Assembly (NCBI GenBank): GCA_031282805.1
Contig: JAITDA010000092.1
Span: 1-39,193, forward strand
Source of the DNA: Holosporales bacterium
Lineage (GTDB): Bacteria > Pseudomonadota > Alphaproteobacteria > RUG11792
Length of the DNA stretch: 39,193 bases
Direction: 5' to 3'
How positions within the stretch are numbered: the first letter of the stretch is position 1; each line of letters starts with the position of its first letter. Positions 1 to 10,659 of the stretch are shown here, in pieces. The position numbers were made by a program, and so were the translations under genes. The notes beneath the pieces were generated by a model that was not told where the DNA came from, searched no databases, and saw only the letters and a list, made by a program, of their open reading frames with translations.

Positions 1-1633
<1,633 letters not shown>

Positions 1634-3064
1634 ATGGGTAGTAAATTCATTTTGTTGATTTGTTTTCCTTTATTCACTGCGTTTAATGTGATGGCCGTCG
1701 AAGATAAAACTAAAACTGGAGATAGCAATACTGTCACTGCCACAGAGAGTGGAAAGAATCCTCTATTTGCAGCTTTAGAAAGTGCATTGAGGAACAACAG
1801 GGAGATTCTATCAGCGCAGGATGAGTTGATGGCTTTACATGAAAATCATGTTTCTGCGTCGGCATCGTTTAGGCCGACTGTGTCAGCCAATACGCAGTAC
1901 CAATCTGTTGATAAAAAAATGTGGAGATCGAAGTCTTCTGGAGATGGAGCTCGAAATAACGTGCGTTCGTATGGTCTTACACTGAAACAGAATATATTTC
2001 ATGGATTTGCTGATGTTGCCGCTTTAAATGAAGTTGATTTTAACATCAAAGCTAAATGGAGTGCATATGAGACGACAAAGCAAAATGTTCTGAGGAATGT
2101 GGCGATCTGTTATTTTGTTGTGATTGCGAAAAAACAAGAAATTGTGCATTTGAATGTTTTACTTGATTCAAGAAAGGAAAGTATTTCAGTGGCAACTGAA
2201 ATGCATAGGACGGGAGTTGCAAAGTACCTTGATGTGGCTCAAGCTGAAGCAAGTTACGCTGAAACAATGTCTAAACTAGCAAAAGCTGAAGCTGAGTATG
2301 CCTCGTATATGGCTCAATTTGAAGAAATTTCAGGCTATAAGATGCCTGATGGAGCGGTTGCACCTGGCAAATTGTTTGATGATGCGATGTCTGAAAAACA
2401 GGCACTTGACATTGCTGTGAAACACAATCCTGGGATTATTGCGGCTACAAATGTGCTGCAAGCGGCGAAAGCTGCAGTAAAGAAGATTAATCCTGAATTT
2501 ACTCCTTCACTTGACATGACGTGTTCATTTGATCACTCTGTTGAGCTGACAAAAAGAGGAAGCGGGGAAAACGCTGATCAAGCAAAAAATAAATATAACA
2601 CAAGAGGGTGCACTTTCGGGGTGGCCCTTACTGTTCCGATTTACGATGGTGGGGCTGTGAGAGCGGAAAAAAGAAAGCATGTAAAGATGGCGTCAAAAGC
2701 TGCGGTTGATCGTGAAAAGGCGATTGAAGAACTAAAAACTCAAATATCGTCAGTTTGGGCTTCTATAACTGCAGCGAAAAAGAACTTGGTGGCTGCAAAA
2801 TCTGCCGTTAAAGCGAGGGAATTAGCTCTTCATGATACAAATGAGGAATACAAGGCTGGCGTAAAAATTATGAAGGATGTTTTAGAAGCCCAGGGGCAGC
2901 TATTTGAAGCGAAGTATCTTGAAATACAAGCAGAGCAAGAGTATTTTTCCAATCAATGCAAGGCGAATGCTTTGGTTGGAAGGATGGATGCTAGGTACTT
3001 AAAGGTAAAAGACGGTGATTTTAGTTACAAAAAGCACTTTGCGGAAACTAGCGGGAAATTTTAG
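1634..3064 (+). CDS. tolC: TolC-family outer membrane efflux protein
   Basis: Outer-membrane channel component of type I secretion or RND/ABC efflux systems. Residues 1-21 form a Sec signal peptide with a likely cut after FNVMA. Two outer membrane efflux protein repeats follow. The first contains LTLKQNIFHGFADVAALNEV and the second VALTVPIYDGGAVRAEKRK, which correspond to the strand-turn signatures of TolC repeats. The long intervening segments are Ala/Lys/Glu-rich helices expected to build the periplasmic tunnel. At 476 aa it has normal family length. A popZ-like gene follows 17 nt downstream, matching the tolC-DUF2497 neighbourhood of other alphaproteobacteria. No partner pump or adaptor gene is in the window. 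The ribosome site is weak, so the start rests on the signal peptide. Confidence 0.9.
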   Translation: MGSKFILLICFPLFTAFNVMAVEDKTKTGDSNTVTATESGKNPLFAALESALRNNREILSAQDELMALHENHVSASASFRPTVSANTQYQSVDKKMWRSKSSGDGARNNVRSYGLTLKQNIFHGFADVAALNEVDFNIKAKWSAYETTKQNVLRNVAICYFVVIAKKQEIVHLNVLLDSRKESISVATEMHRTGVAKYLDVAQAEASYAETMSKLAKAEAEYASYMAQFEEISGYKMPDGAVAPGKLFDDAMSEKQALDIAVKHNPGIIAATNVLQAAKAAVKKINPEFTPSLDMTCSFDHSVELTKRGSGENADQAKNKYNTRGCTFGVALTVPIYDGGAVRAEKRKHVKMASKAAVDREKAIEELKTQISSVWASITAAKKNLVAAKSAVKARELALHDTNEEYKAGVKIMKDVLEAQGQLFEAKYLEIQAEQEYFSNQCKANALVGRMDARYLKVKDGDFSYKKHFAETSGKF

Positions 3065-3081
3065 TATAGGAGAATTGTGCT

Positions 3082-3582
3082 ATGAGCTTTCCAAAAGACA
3101 ATGAAGAAATGTCAATGGAGGACATATTGTCATCCATAAGGAAATATGTGTCGGAGGGAGACAATAAATCGCAAGTTGATCAGCAACTGGAAAATGAGGT
3201 ATGTTGCGACAACGAAAAGGTAGTTGAATTGAATGAGGCGAATGTTGTGAATGCAAATGAAGCCGATAAATCGGCTATCAACAAAGTTTCCAGTGTTGCA
3301 GATATTCCTGTTAGTTATGAAGAGGTAAGCACTTTGTCGAGGAGTGTTTTTAGTGAAAAAGGCAAGATGCCAAGTCCATTTGATCAGTTGACAAATGCAC
3401 TTAATGCGTACGGAAAAAACAAATCTGATGTCGGCAAACAAAATAAAAAGGGGGTAACAGTTGATCAGCTGTTTGCGTCAATTGCCGAAAAAGTGATAGT
3501 GGAATGGGTTGATGCGAATTTGAGATCAATTGCCGAAGAGATTGTTCTCAGAGAAATAGAAAAGATAAAGGCTGAGTGTTAG
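3082..3582 (+). CDS. popZ: PopZ-like polar organising protein (DUF2497)
   Basis: Small acidic protein of the DUF2497/PopZ family, which in Caulobacter forms a polar condensate that anchors ParB-parS and cell-cycle kinases. The two family hallmarks are present: an N-terminal helix EMSMEDILSSIRKYVSE (about residues 9-25), and a C-terminal helical block from about residue 120 containing VEWVDANLRSIAEEIV and LREIEKIKAEC. The middle is acidic and low in complexity (many Asn, Glu and Val), as in PopZ. It is 166 aa against about 177 in Caulobacter. It sits between tolC (17 nt) and trxA (1 nt), probably in one transcript. The family call is firm. That it acts as a polar scaffold here is inference. 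Confidence 0.85.
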   Translation: MSFPKDNEEMSMEDILSSIRKYVSEGDNKSQVDQQLENEVCCDNEKVVELNEANVVNANEADKSAINKVSSVADIPVSYEEVSTLSRSVFSEKGKMPSPFDQLTNALNAYGKNKSDVGKQNKKGVTVDQLFASIAEKVIVEWVDANLRSIAEEIVLREIEKIKAEC

Positions 3583-3583
3583 A

Positions 3584-3898
3584 ATGACGATTGAAGTGAT
3601 CGAGTTGAATAAGTTGAGAGAAATAATAGCAGGTGGTGGTACTGTTGTGGTTGATTTTTGGGCACCATGGTGTGGTCCATGTAGGATGCTTTCCACCGTT
3701 GTGGAAGATTTCGCGCGAACTACTCAGGATGTAACAGTCGTCAAAGTTAACGTTGATGATGCCAAAGAAGTTGCGGCGGCTTATGATATTCAAACATTGC
3801 CAACACTCGTTGTCTTTAAAGATGGAAAAGATGTAGTGTCTAAATCGGGCTTCATGTCAAAAGCGGCATTAATCAATCTAGTTGAAAGCAATAAGTGA
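3584..3898 (+). CDS. trxA: Thioredoxin
   Basis: Cytoplasmic thiol-disulphide oxidoreductase of 104 aa. The active site FWAPWCGPC is present, with Cys30 and Cys33 separated by Gly-Pro. The cis-proline motif IQTLPTLVVF lies near residue 73 and the buried Asp is at residue 24, so the thioredoxin fold is complete with no signal peptide. The start ATG lies 1 nt after the popZ-like stop, implying translational coupling. The next gene starts 3 nt after its stop. Confidence 0.94.
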   Translation: MTIEVIELNKLREIIAGGGTVVVDFWAPWCGPCRMLSTVVEDFARTTQDVTVVKVNVDDAKEVAAAYDIQTLPTLVVFKDGKDVVSKSGFMSKAALINLVESNK

Positions 3899-3901
3899 CA
3901 G

Positions 3902-4432
3902 TTGTTGCGTAGTTTCACTGATTGTTTCCAAAATAAAGCGCTGTTTTTAGATAGAGATGGCGTGATAAATGTGGATTACATAGATGTCCATAAAAAGGAG
4001 CAGTTTCACTTTGTTGATGGTATTTTTGATCTCTGCAAAGCGGCGAAGGCGAGGGAGTATAAAATAATCGTTATTACCAATCAATCAGGAGTTTCTCGTG
4101 GAATATTCACGCTTCATGATGTAGTTACGCTTCATGACTACATGCGTGGTGAATTCATGAAAGTTGGTGCGGAACTTACCGACATATACATCTGTACTTC
4201 ACGTGACAATGCTCATATCGATAGAAAGCCAAATCCTGGAATGTTGCTGAAGGCGATGGAACAGCACTTGATAAATATGAAAAAATCAATAATGGTTGGT
4301 GACAAGGAGCGAGACATTTTGGCGGGGAAAAGTGCTGGGTGTGGAAAAAATATAATGTTTTCTGATGGGTTATTTGATACAAAGGCGGACTTAGTTGTGA
4401 AAGATTTGAGAGATATAATTGATTGTCTTTAA
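3902..4432 (+). CDS. gmhB: HAD-IIIA phosphatase, GmhB-like (heptose bisphosphatase)
   Basis: HAD-superfamily subfamily IIIA phosphatase resembling D-glycero-D-manno-heptose-1,7-bisphosphate 7-phosphatase, a step of LPS heptose synthesis. Motif I is LFLDRDGVINVD (Asp17 nucleophile, Asp19), motif II VITNQSGVSRG, motif III RKPNPGM, motif IV MVGDKERDILAG. The start is TTG at 3902, 3 nt after trxA, and leaves the normal short N-terminus before motif I. Oddly, the zinc-binding CxH...CxC of classical GmhB is missing: the loop reads ICTSRDNAHIDRKP, with a single Cys. The substrate could therefore be another sugar phosphate or histidinol phosphate. No other heptose gene is in the window. Family confidence is high, substrate confidence moderate. 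Confidence 0.75.
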   Translation: MLRSFTDCFQNKALFLDRDGVINVDYIDVHKKEQFHFVDGIFDLCKAAKAREYKIIVITNQSGVSRGIFTLHDVVTLHDYMRGEFMKVGAELTDIYICTSRDNAHIDRKPNPGMLLKAMEQHLINMKKSIMVGDKERDILAGKSAGCGKNIMFSDGLFDTKADLVVKDLRDIIDCL

Positions 4433-4460
4433 TATTTTTTTGCTACCGGCCAAGATAGTA

Positions 4461-4489
4461 TTGACGTTTTTTTGGAAAAATAGTAGCAT
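4461..4489 (+). promoter_or_regulatory. Sigma-70-type promoter of the ribosomal superoperon
   Basis: TTGACG (4461-4466) matches five of six -35 bases. A 17-nt spacer then leads to TAGCAT (4484-4489), matching four of six -10 bases. It lies 68 nt before the rpsL start, in the longest gap upstream of a very long run of co-directional ribosomal genes. Confidence 0.7.
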
Positions 4490-4497
4490 GTTGCTAC
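4483..4497 (+). repeat. Inverted repeat over the -10 box and probable transcription start
   Basis: GTAGCA (4483-4488), TGT, TGCTAC (4492-4497) is a perfect 6-bp inverted repeat with a 3-nt centre. It covers the -10 hexamer and the expected +1. A further TGCTAC occurs at 4441-4446, just before the -35. It could be an operator or chance. Confidence 0.5.
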
Positions 4498-4557
4498 AAA
4501 GTTTGGTGTGTTTTAGCCGAGATAAGTCGGAAGCGTGTTAGTTTTAAGAAAGGGAAT

Positions 4558-4929
4558 ATGCCTACAATTAACCAGTTAATTAGAAATCCAAGGAAGCCGA
4601 AGGTTGTGAGGAACAAGGTTCCTGCGCTGGGATCGTGTCCTCAGAAGAGAGGGGTGTGTTCACGTGTTTTTACTACAACTCCTAAAAAGCCGAACTCTGC
4701 TATGAGAAAGGTTGCTCGTATTCGTTTAACGAATGGGTATGAAGTTACTGGGTACATTCCTGGTGAGGGGCATAATCTACAAGAGCACTCAGTTGTTATG
4801 ATAAGAGGCGGACGTGTCAAAGATTTGCCGGGTGTGAGGTATCACGTCATAAGGGGAACTTTGGATACTCAAGGGGTAAAAGATAGGAAGCAGGCTCGCT
4901 CCCATTATGGTGCAAAGAAGCCTAAATGA
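4558..4929 (+). CDS. rpsL: 30S ribosomal protein S12
   Basis: Decoding-centre protein of the small subunit. The 123 aa begin [20 protein letters not shown] and contain the decoding loop [13 protein letters not shown] and the second loop [13 protein letters not shown]. The lysines that are usual sites of streptomycin-resistance mutations are both present. The ATG has AGGG 3 nt upstream within a purine-rich stretch. It is the first gene after the promoter at 4461-4489. My hand count gives about 9 AGA/AGG and 5 CGN arginine codons, typical of the ribosomal block here. Confidence 0.98.
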   Translation: MPTINQLIRNPRKPKVVRNKVPALGSCPQKRGVCSRVFTTTPKKPNSAMRKVARIRLTNGYEVTGYIPGEGHNLQEHSVVMIRGGRVKDLPGVRYHVIRGTLDTQGVKDRKQARSHYGAKKPK

Positions 4930-4946
4930 TGTTTGTGTAGGAGTAA

Positions 4947-5420
<474 letters not shown>

Positions 5421-5435
5421 TAAGGGGATATTAAT

Positions 5436-7508
5436 ATGGCGCGTGTTACACCAATTGGGCATTACCGCAATATCGGTATTATGGCGCATATCGACGCTGG
5501 AAAAACTACAACTACAGAGAGAATTTTGTATTATACCGGAAAATCCTATAAAATCGGAGAGGTTCACGAAGGTGGGGCCACGATGGATTGGATGGAGCAA
5601 GAGCAGGAGAGGGGCATTACAATTACATCCGCCGCTACAACATGTTTCTGGCGCGATCATAGAATCAATATTATAGATACACCTGGGCATGTTGATTTTA
5701 CGATCGAAGTTGAGAGAAGTTTACGAGTTCTGGATGGAGCTGTTGCGGTGTTTGATGGGGTTGCGGGTGTCGAACCACAATCGGAAACAGTCTGGAGACA
5801 AGCAGATAAATATTATGTTCCGAGGATTTGCTTTGTAAACAAATTAGACAGAATGGGAGCCAACTTTTTCCGTTGTGTTGATATGATAGTTGACAAATTA
5901 GGAGCAAGGCCTGTTACGCTAACTTTACCGATAGGATTAGAAGCGGAATTTACTGGAGTCGTCGATGTTGTGCAAATGAAAGCGTATGTATGGAGAAACG
6001 ATGATCTTGGTGCCAAGTATGATATTGAAGAAATTCCGGCAGATTTAAAAGCCAAAGCTGAAGAATATAGACATAGGATGTTGGATACCATAGTAGAGGT
6101 GGATGATCGTGCAATGGAGGCGTATCTTGACGGAAAAGAGCTCAGTGTAGATTTGATTAAAGCCTGCATTAGGAAAGGAACAATTAGAGGAACGTTTGTT
6201 CCTGTTATTTGTGGTTCGGCCTTCAAAAACAAAGGAGTTCAACCACTTTTGGATGCAATTGTCGATTATTTGCCGTCTCCTTTGGACATAGGGGACGTTC
6301 GGTGCAGTGATTTGGATGGCGCTGAAGTTACAAGAGCTCCAGATGATACTGCACCATTTGCAGGTTTGGTTTTCAAAAATATGGCGGATCAATTTGTTGG
6401 AAATTTGGCTTTTCTGAGAGTATATTCGGGTGTTCTTGACGCTGGTACGTCTGTCATAAATTCCGTGAAAGATAAAACTGAGAGAATAGGACGTATGTTG
6501 TTGATGCATGCCAATAACAGAGAAGATATCAAACAAGCAGTAGCTGGTGACATCGTTGCTTTATGCGGATTGAAGTACACAACTACAGGAGAAACGCTGT
6601 GTTCGCAAACACATCCGGTTGTTTTGGAAAAAATGGAATTTCCGGAGCCAGTTATCGAAATTGCCATAGAGCCAAATACAAAAGCCGATCAGGAGAAAAT
6701 GGGATTGGCACTTTCAAAAATGGCATCAGAGGATCCGTCATTTAAAGTTGCGTCGGATCAAGAAAGTGGTCAGACAATTATAAAGGGTATGGGAGAGCTG
6801 CACCTTGAAATTAAGGTAGATATATTAAAGAGAGAATACAAAGTCGATGCAAAAATCGGCGCTCCTCAAGTTGCGTACAGGGAAACGATTACGAGACAAA
6901 ATGAAATAGACTATACACACAAGAAGCAATCCGGAGGAGCTGGACAGTTTGCAAGGGTAAAGATAATCTTCGAACCTTTGGAGCCAGGCTCTGGTTTTAT
7001 TTTTGACAATAAAATTGTTGGCGGGGTTGTCCCGAAGGAGTATATTCCAGGTGTACTCAAAGGGCTGCAATCAGCCATGGATGTTGGAGTTATTGCTGGA
7101 TTCCCAATGATTGATTTCAAAGCGACGTTAATTGATGGTGCGTATCATGATGTTGATTCTAGTGTTTTAGCCTTTGAAATTGCTGCGAGAGCAGCATTTA
7201 GGGAGGGAATTGCAAGGTGCGCTCCTAGATTACTTGAACCAGTTATGAAGGTGGATGTTGTGACTCCTGAAGAGTATATGGGGGATATCATAGGAGATTT
7301 GAATAGTAGAAGGGGGCAGATTTCTGGAATGGATCAAAGAGGGAATGCCAGAGAAATTTCAGCACTGGTTCCCTTAGCGAATATGTTCGGCTACGTCAAC
7401 ATATTACGGTCCATGAGTCAAGGTAGAGCGCAGTTTTCTATGGTTTTTGATCATTATGCTCAAGTTCCACAGCAAATAGCTGATGAAATTAGAAATAAAA
7501 TGTCGTAG
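5436..7508 (+). CDS. fusA: Elongation factor G
   Basis: GTPase that drives translocation and, with RRF, ribosome recycling. The 690 aa match normal EF-G length. The G domain shows [11 protein letters not shown] (P-loop, Lys23), the switch region with [16 protein letters not shown] and NKLDRMG. Domain IV includes [20 protein letters not shown], domain [18 protein letters not shown]. The C-terminus [16 protein letters not shown] is typical. AGGGGA precedes the ATG by about 6 nt. It is intact, unlike the tuf gene that follows 44 nt downstream. Confidence 0.98.
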   Translation: MARVTPIGHYRNIGIMAHIDAGKTTTTERILYYTGKSYKIGEVHEGGATMDWMEQEQERGITITSAATTCFWRDHRINIIDTPGHVDFTIEVERSLRVLDGAVAVFDGVAGVEPQSETVWRQADKYYVPRICFVNKLDRMGANFFRCVDMIVDKLGARPVTLTLPIGLEAEFTGVVDVVQMKAYVWRNDDLGAKYDIEEIPADLKAKAEEYRHRMLDTIVEVDDRAMEAYLDGKELSVDLIKACIRKGTIRGTFVPVICGSAFKNKGVQPLLDAIVDYLPSPLDIGDVRCSDLDGAEVTRAPDDTAPFAGLVFKNMADQFVGNLAFLRVYSGVLDAGTSVINSVKDKTERIGRMLLMHANNREDIKQAVAGDIVALCGLKYTTTGETLCSQTHPVVLEKMEFPEPVIEIAIEPNTKADQEKMGLALSKMASEDPSFKVASDQESGQTIIKGMGELHLEIKVDILKREYKVDAKIGAPQVAYRETITRQNEIDYTHKKQSGGAGQFARVKIIFEPLEPGSGFIFDNKIVGGVVPKEYIPGVLKGLQSAMDVGVIAGFPMIDFKATLIDGAYHDVDSSVLAFEIAARAAFREGIARCAPRLLEPVMKVDVVTPEEYMGDIIGDLNSRRGQISGMDQRGNAREISALVPLANMFGYVNILRSMSQGRAQFSMVFDHYAQVPQQIADEIRNKMS

Positions 7509-7552
7509 AATGGCGAATGTGTTGTTGATTTATCGAAAATAATGGAGAGAAA

Positions 7553-8743
7553 ATGGCGAAGGAAAAGTTTGAAAGATCTAAACCTCATTGTAACATTGGG
7601 ACGATAGGACACGTTGATCACGGTAAAACTACATTAACAGCTGCGATCACGAGTGTATTGTCGAAATTAGGAAAAGCAGAATTTAGAGCGTACGATCAGA
7701 TAGATGGTGCTCCAGAAGAAAAAGCGAGAGGTATAACTATTTCAACGGCTCACGTCGAATACGAAACTGATCAAAGACATTATGCGCACGTCGACTGTCC
7801 GGGGCATGCTGACTATGTAAAAAATATGATTACCGGTGCTGCTCAAATGGATGGAGCGATTCTTGTTGTTTCTGCAGCAGATGGCCCAAAGCCACAAACG
7901 AGGGAGCACGTACTGTTGGCGCGTCAAGTTGGTGTTCCAGCCTTAGTTGTTTATCTGAATAAAATGGATTTGGTGGATGATCCAGACTTGGTTGATCTTG
8001 TTGAGATGGAGGTGAAGGATTTATTGAATTCGTATAATTTTCCTGGTGATGATACTCCAATTGTCCGTGGTTCAGCTCTTGCGGTGCTTGAAAATGGAGA
8101 TAAGGCACTAGGCGAAGATTCAATTATGAAGCTGATGGAGGTAATTGATAGTTACATTCCACAGCCGAAGAGAGCTATTGACAAACCATTTTTGTTGCCG
8201 ATCGAGGATGTTTTTTCAATTTCTGGTAGAGGAACCGTTGTGACTGGGCGTGTCGAGAGAGGTATGATTAAAGTCGGTGAAGAAGTGTAAATTTTTGGAA
8301 TTAATCCGACAAAAAAAACGACTGTAACAGGTGTTGAGATGTTTAGAAAACTTCTCGATCAAGGAGAAGCGGGTGATAATATAGGCGCTCTTTTGAGGGG
8401 GACGAAGAGAGAGGAAGTCGAGAGAGGCCAAGTTTTAGCGGCTCCCGGATCTATAACACCGCACACAGAATTTGAGGCTGAAGTTTATGTTTTGACGAAA
8501 GAGGAGGGAGGGCGCCATACTCCGTTTTTTGCAAATTATAGACCGCAATTTTATTTCAGAACGACTGATGTAACTGGAACTGTTTCACTGCCAAGTGGTG
8601 TTGAGATGGTGATGCCGGGAGATAACGTAAAAATCAAGGTTGAACTCATTTCGCCGATTGCTATGGAGGAAAATCTCAGGTTCGCTATTCGTGAAGGTGG
8701 GAGAACGGTTGGGGCCGGTGTTGTCTCTAAAATAATAAAATAG
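7553..8743 (+). pseudogene. tuf: Elongation factor Tu, interrupted by an in-frame TAA at codon 246
   Basis: EF-Tu delivers aminoacyl-tRNA to the ribosome. The frame is 397 codons, full family length, with [35 protein letters not shown] and NKMDLVDD in domain 1, and normal domains 2 and 3 ending [13 protein letters not shown]. Codon 246 (8288-8290) is TAA: the text reads VGEEV[18 protein letters not shown] where EF-Tu normally has VGEEVEI. One G-to-T change (GAA to TAA) explains it. Translation would stop near the start of domain 2, giving a 245-aa product without most of domains 2 and 3. No other stop or frameshift exists, and the downstream part is still well conserved. The ribosome site (GGAGAG) and operon position are normal. 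Many proteobacteria carry a second tuf, which could cover the loss. A sequencing error is possible. An ATG at 8339 could only yield a C-terminal piece. Confidence 0.9.
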
Positions 8744-8758
8744 AAGGAATTGCTCAGG

Positions 8759-9067
8759 ATGGATAACCGAAGTATTCGAATTAGATTAAAAGCCTACGAT
8801 CACAGGTTATTAGATAGGTCCGTGAGAGAAATTGTTGGTGCGGCAAAAAGGACTGGAGCAGAGGTTGTAGGACCAATTCCTCTCCCTACGAGTATAGAAA
8901 GATTTACAGTTAATCGCTCGCCTCACATCGATAAGGAGTCTCGGGAGCAATTTGAGATGAGGACTCACAGAAGGTTGATAGATATCAAAAATTGGTTGCC
9001 GCAAACCGTTGATGCATTGATGAAATTGGAGTTGGCAGCAGGTGTCGACGTTGAGATTAAGTTATAG
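8759..9067 (+). CDS. rpsJ: 30S ribosomal protein S10
   Basis: Small-subunit head protein that also pairs with NusB in antitermination. It shows [34 protein letters not shown] and the C-terminal [14 protein letters not shown] chose ATG at 8759 (102 aa). A TTG at 8750 would add three residues, but AAGGA at 8744-8748 is then only 1 nt away, while it is 10 nt from the ATG. It starts 15 nt after the tuf stop, so if the broken tuf is truly untranslated past codon 246, polarity could affect this and later genes. Confidence 0.97.
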   Translation: MDNRSIRIRLKAYDHRLLDRSVREIVGAAKRTGAEVVGPIPLPTSIERFTVNRSPHIDKESREQFEMRTHRRLIDIKNWLPQTVDALMKLELAAGVDVEIKL

Positions 9068-9075
9068 GTTTATCT

Positions 9076-9717
9076 ATGAGAGTTGGTTTGATAGCTGAAA
9101 AAATTGGAATGACTCAGGTGTTTGCAGACAGTGGTGTGCAAATTCCTGTTACTGTTATCAAGGTAAATCAATGTTCGGTTGTCTCGTTGAAAACAAAGGG
9201 AAAAGATGGATATGATGCGGTTCAACTTGGAGCTGAAGAATGTTCAGAGAAACACATCAAAAAGCCGCAGCTCGGCTCTTTTAAGAAATTGAATTCGAAG
9301 CTTTTTAGGTTCTTGAAAGAATTTAGGGTCGAGGATTCAACAAAATACAATGTTGGAGATGTTTTCGATGCAAGTTATTTCGAAAGTGGCCAGTTTATTG
9401 ATGTTACTGGTATAACTAAGGGCAAGGGATTTGCTGGTGGAATGAAGAGACACGGTTTTGGAGGATTAAGGGCTACGCATGGAGTTTCAATTACACACAG
9501 GTGCCATGGGTCTACCGGTAACAGAACGCTTCCTGGTCGTGTTTTCAAAGGAAAAAGGATGGCGGGACATATGGGAAACGAGAGAGTAACAGTTTTAAAT
9601 TTAAAAATTCACTCTGTTGACAAAGAGAAGGGTGTGATTTTGATTCATGGTGCGGTGCCCGGCTATAGATCGGGTGTTGTTTACATTCGTGATGCGATAA
9701 AAAAGAAAACTAATTAG
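9076..9717 (+). CDS. rplC: 50S ribosomal protein L3
   Basis: Early-assembly large-subunit protein whose central loop reaches the peptidyl transferase centre. The 213 aa begin MRVGLIAEKIGMTQVF, with the loop motif GFAGGMKRHGFGG and VFKGKRMAGHMGNERVTV. At the site where E. coli L3 carries a methylated Gln, the protein reads GSTGNRTLPG, with Asn. It lies 8 nt after rpsJ. Confidence 0.97.
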   Translation: MRVGLIAEKIGMTQVFADSGVQIPVTVIKVNQCSVVSLKTKGKDGYDAVQLGAEECSEKHIKKPQLGSFKKLNSKLFRFLKEFRVEDSTKYNVGDVFDASYFESGQFIDVTGITKGKGFAGGMKRHGFGGLRATHGVSITHRCHGSTGNRTLPGRVFKGKRMAGHMGNERVTVLNLKIHSVDKEKGVILIHGAVPGYRSGVVYIRDAIKKKTN

Positions 9718-9732
9718 GATTGTGGTTTTGTC

Positions 9733-10347
9733 ATGAAATTTCAGATATTAGATTGTAAAAACGAGGTATCGGGTGAAGTGGATTTTTCCGATTTTGTCTT
9801 TGATGTTCAGCCGAGGAGAGATATCCTGTCGAGAGTTACGCTGTGGCAATTGGCAAAAAGGAGAGCAGGAACTCATACGGTGAAGGGGAAATCAGATGTA
9901 CACGGTACAACGCGGAAGTTTGTGCGTCAAAAGGGTTCTGGCGGAGCTCGCCACGGTTCTAGGAAAGCCGTACAATTCAGAGGGGGCGGAGTTATTTTTG
10001 GTCCAGTTTTTAGAGGTCATGGGTTTGCTTTGCAAAAAAAGGTCCGTAAATTAGGGCTGAAAATGGCACTTTCTGCCAAAGCCCGCGACGGAAACCTTGT
10101 TGTTGTTGATTCGCTAAATTACGAACAAAAGGTAAAAACTAGGGATTTCAAGTCACGTTTTCAAAATGTGAAGTCAGCGCTGTTTATTGATGTCGGGCAT
10201 AATGATAATGTTTTATGTGCTATGTCGAATATTGTTGGTTTTGATTTCATTCCGCAAATTGGTGCGAATGTTTACGATATAATGAGAAAAGACGTTGTAG
10301 TTGTTTCGGTTGATGCCATGAAGGCGTTGGAAGGGCGGTTGGTTTAA
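9733..10347 (+). CDS. rplD: 50S ribosomal protein L4
   Basis: Large-subunit protein whose loop lines the exit tunnel. In some bacteria L4 also represses the S10 operon. The 204 aa contain the core RRAGTHTVKGKSDVHGTTRK and the loop RQKGSGGARHGSRKAVQFRG, followed by GGVIFGPVFRGHGFALQKKV. The length is normal. The ribosome site is weak (GGATTG about 10 nt upstream). The stop TAA overlaps the rplW ATG by one base, suggesting coupling. Confidence 0.97.
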   Translation: MKFQILDCKNEVSGEVDFSDFVFDVQPRRDILSRVTLWQLAKRRAGTHTVKGKSDVHGTTRKFVRQKGSGGARHGSRKAVQFRGGGVIFGPVFRGHGFALQKKVRKLGLKMALSAKARDGNLVVVDSLNYEQKVKTRDFKSRFQNVKSALFIDVGHNDNVLCAMSNIVGFDFIPQIGANVYDIMRKDVVVVSVDAMKALEGRLV

Positions 10348-10658
10348 TGAAGAACAAAGTAAAGGCAATGTCCAAAGATTATGACGTTGTACGGTATCCA
10401 GTTATGACCGAAAAATCGACGATGGTACTTGAAAAGGCGAACGCCTACGTTTTTGCCGTTGATAAGCACGCTACTAAGCCAGAGATAAAAAAAGCAATCG
10501 AGGGAATTTTTGATGTAAAGGTTGTTTCCGTCAATACGATTCTCAATAAAGGTAAGCGTAAAGTTTTTAGGGGTCATCGGGGACGAAGAGCTGATTTGAA
10601 GAAGGCCGTCGTGAAATTAGAGCTAGGAAATAAAATAGAACTGGGTACAGGAGTATAA
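10347..10658 (+). CDS. rplW: 50S ribosomal protein L23
   Basis: Sits at the exit of the polypeptide tunnel and is the docking site for trigger factor and SRP. Motifs include [31 protein letters not shown] and the loop [16 protein letters not shown]. The ATG at 10347 overlaps the rplD stop and has GGAAGG about 11 nt upstream. An internal ATG at 10368 ([12 protein letters not shown]) matches the usual L23 N-terminus better and is an alternative start. Confidence 0.96.
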   Translation: MKNKVKAMSKDYDVVRYPVMTEKSTMVLEKANAYVFAVDKHATKPEIKKAIEGIFDVKVVSVNTILNKGKRKVFRGHRGRRADLKKAVVKLELGNKIELGTGV

Positions 10659-10659
10659 A

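Noticed and set aside
4517-4530. CCGA-GATAAG-TCGG hairpin in the rpsL leader as a ribosomal-protein autoregulatory site
   Set aside because: A 4-bp stem is too short to support and does not resemble a known S7 or S12 leader structure.
8288-8290. TAA read as a sense codon (altered genetic code)
   Set aside because: Many confidently identified genes in the window end at TAA at the expected length (rpsG, rplB, rpsC, rpsH-neighbour genes), so TAA is an ordinary stop here.
9076-9717. L3 with Asn in place of the Gln methylated in E. coli
   Set aside because: Other bacteria such as Thermus, as I recall, also have Asn at this position, so it is ordinary variation.
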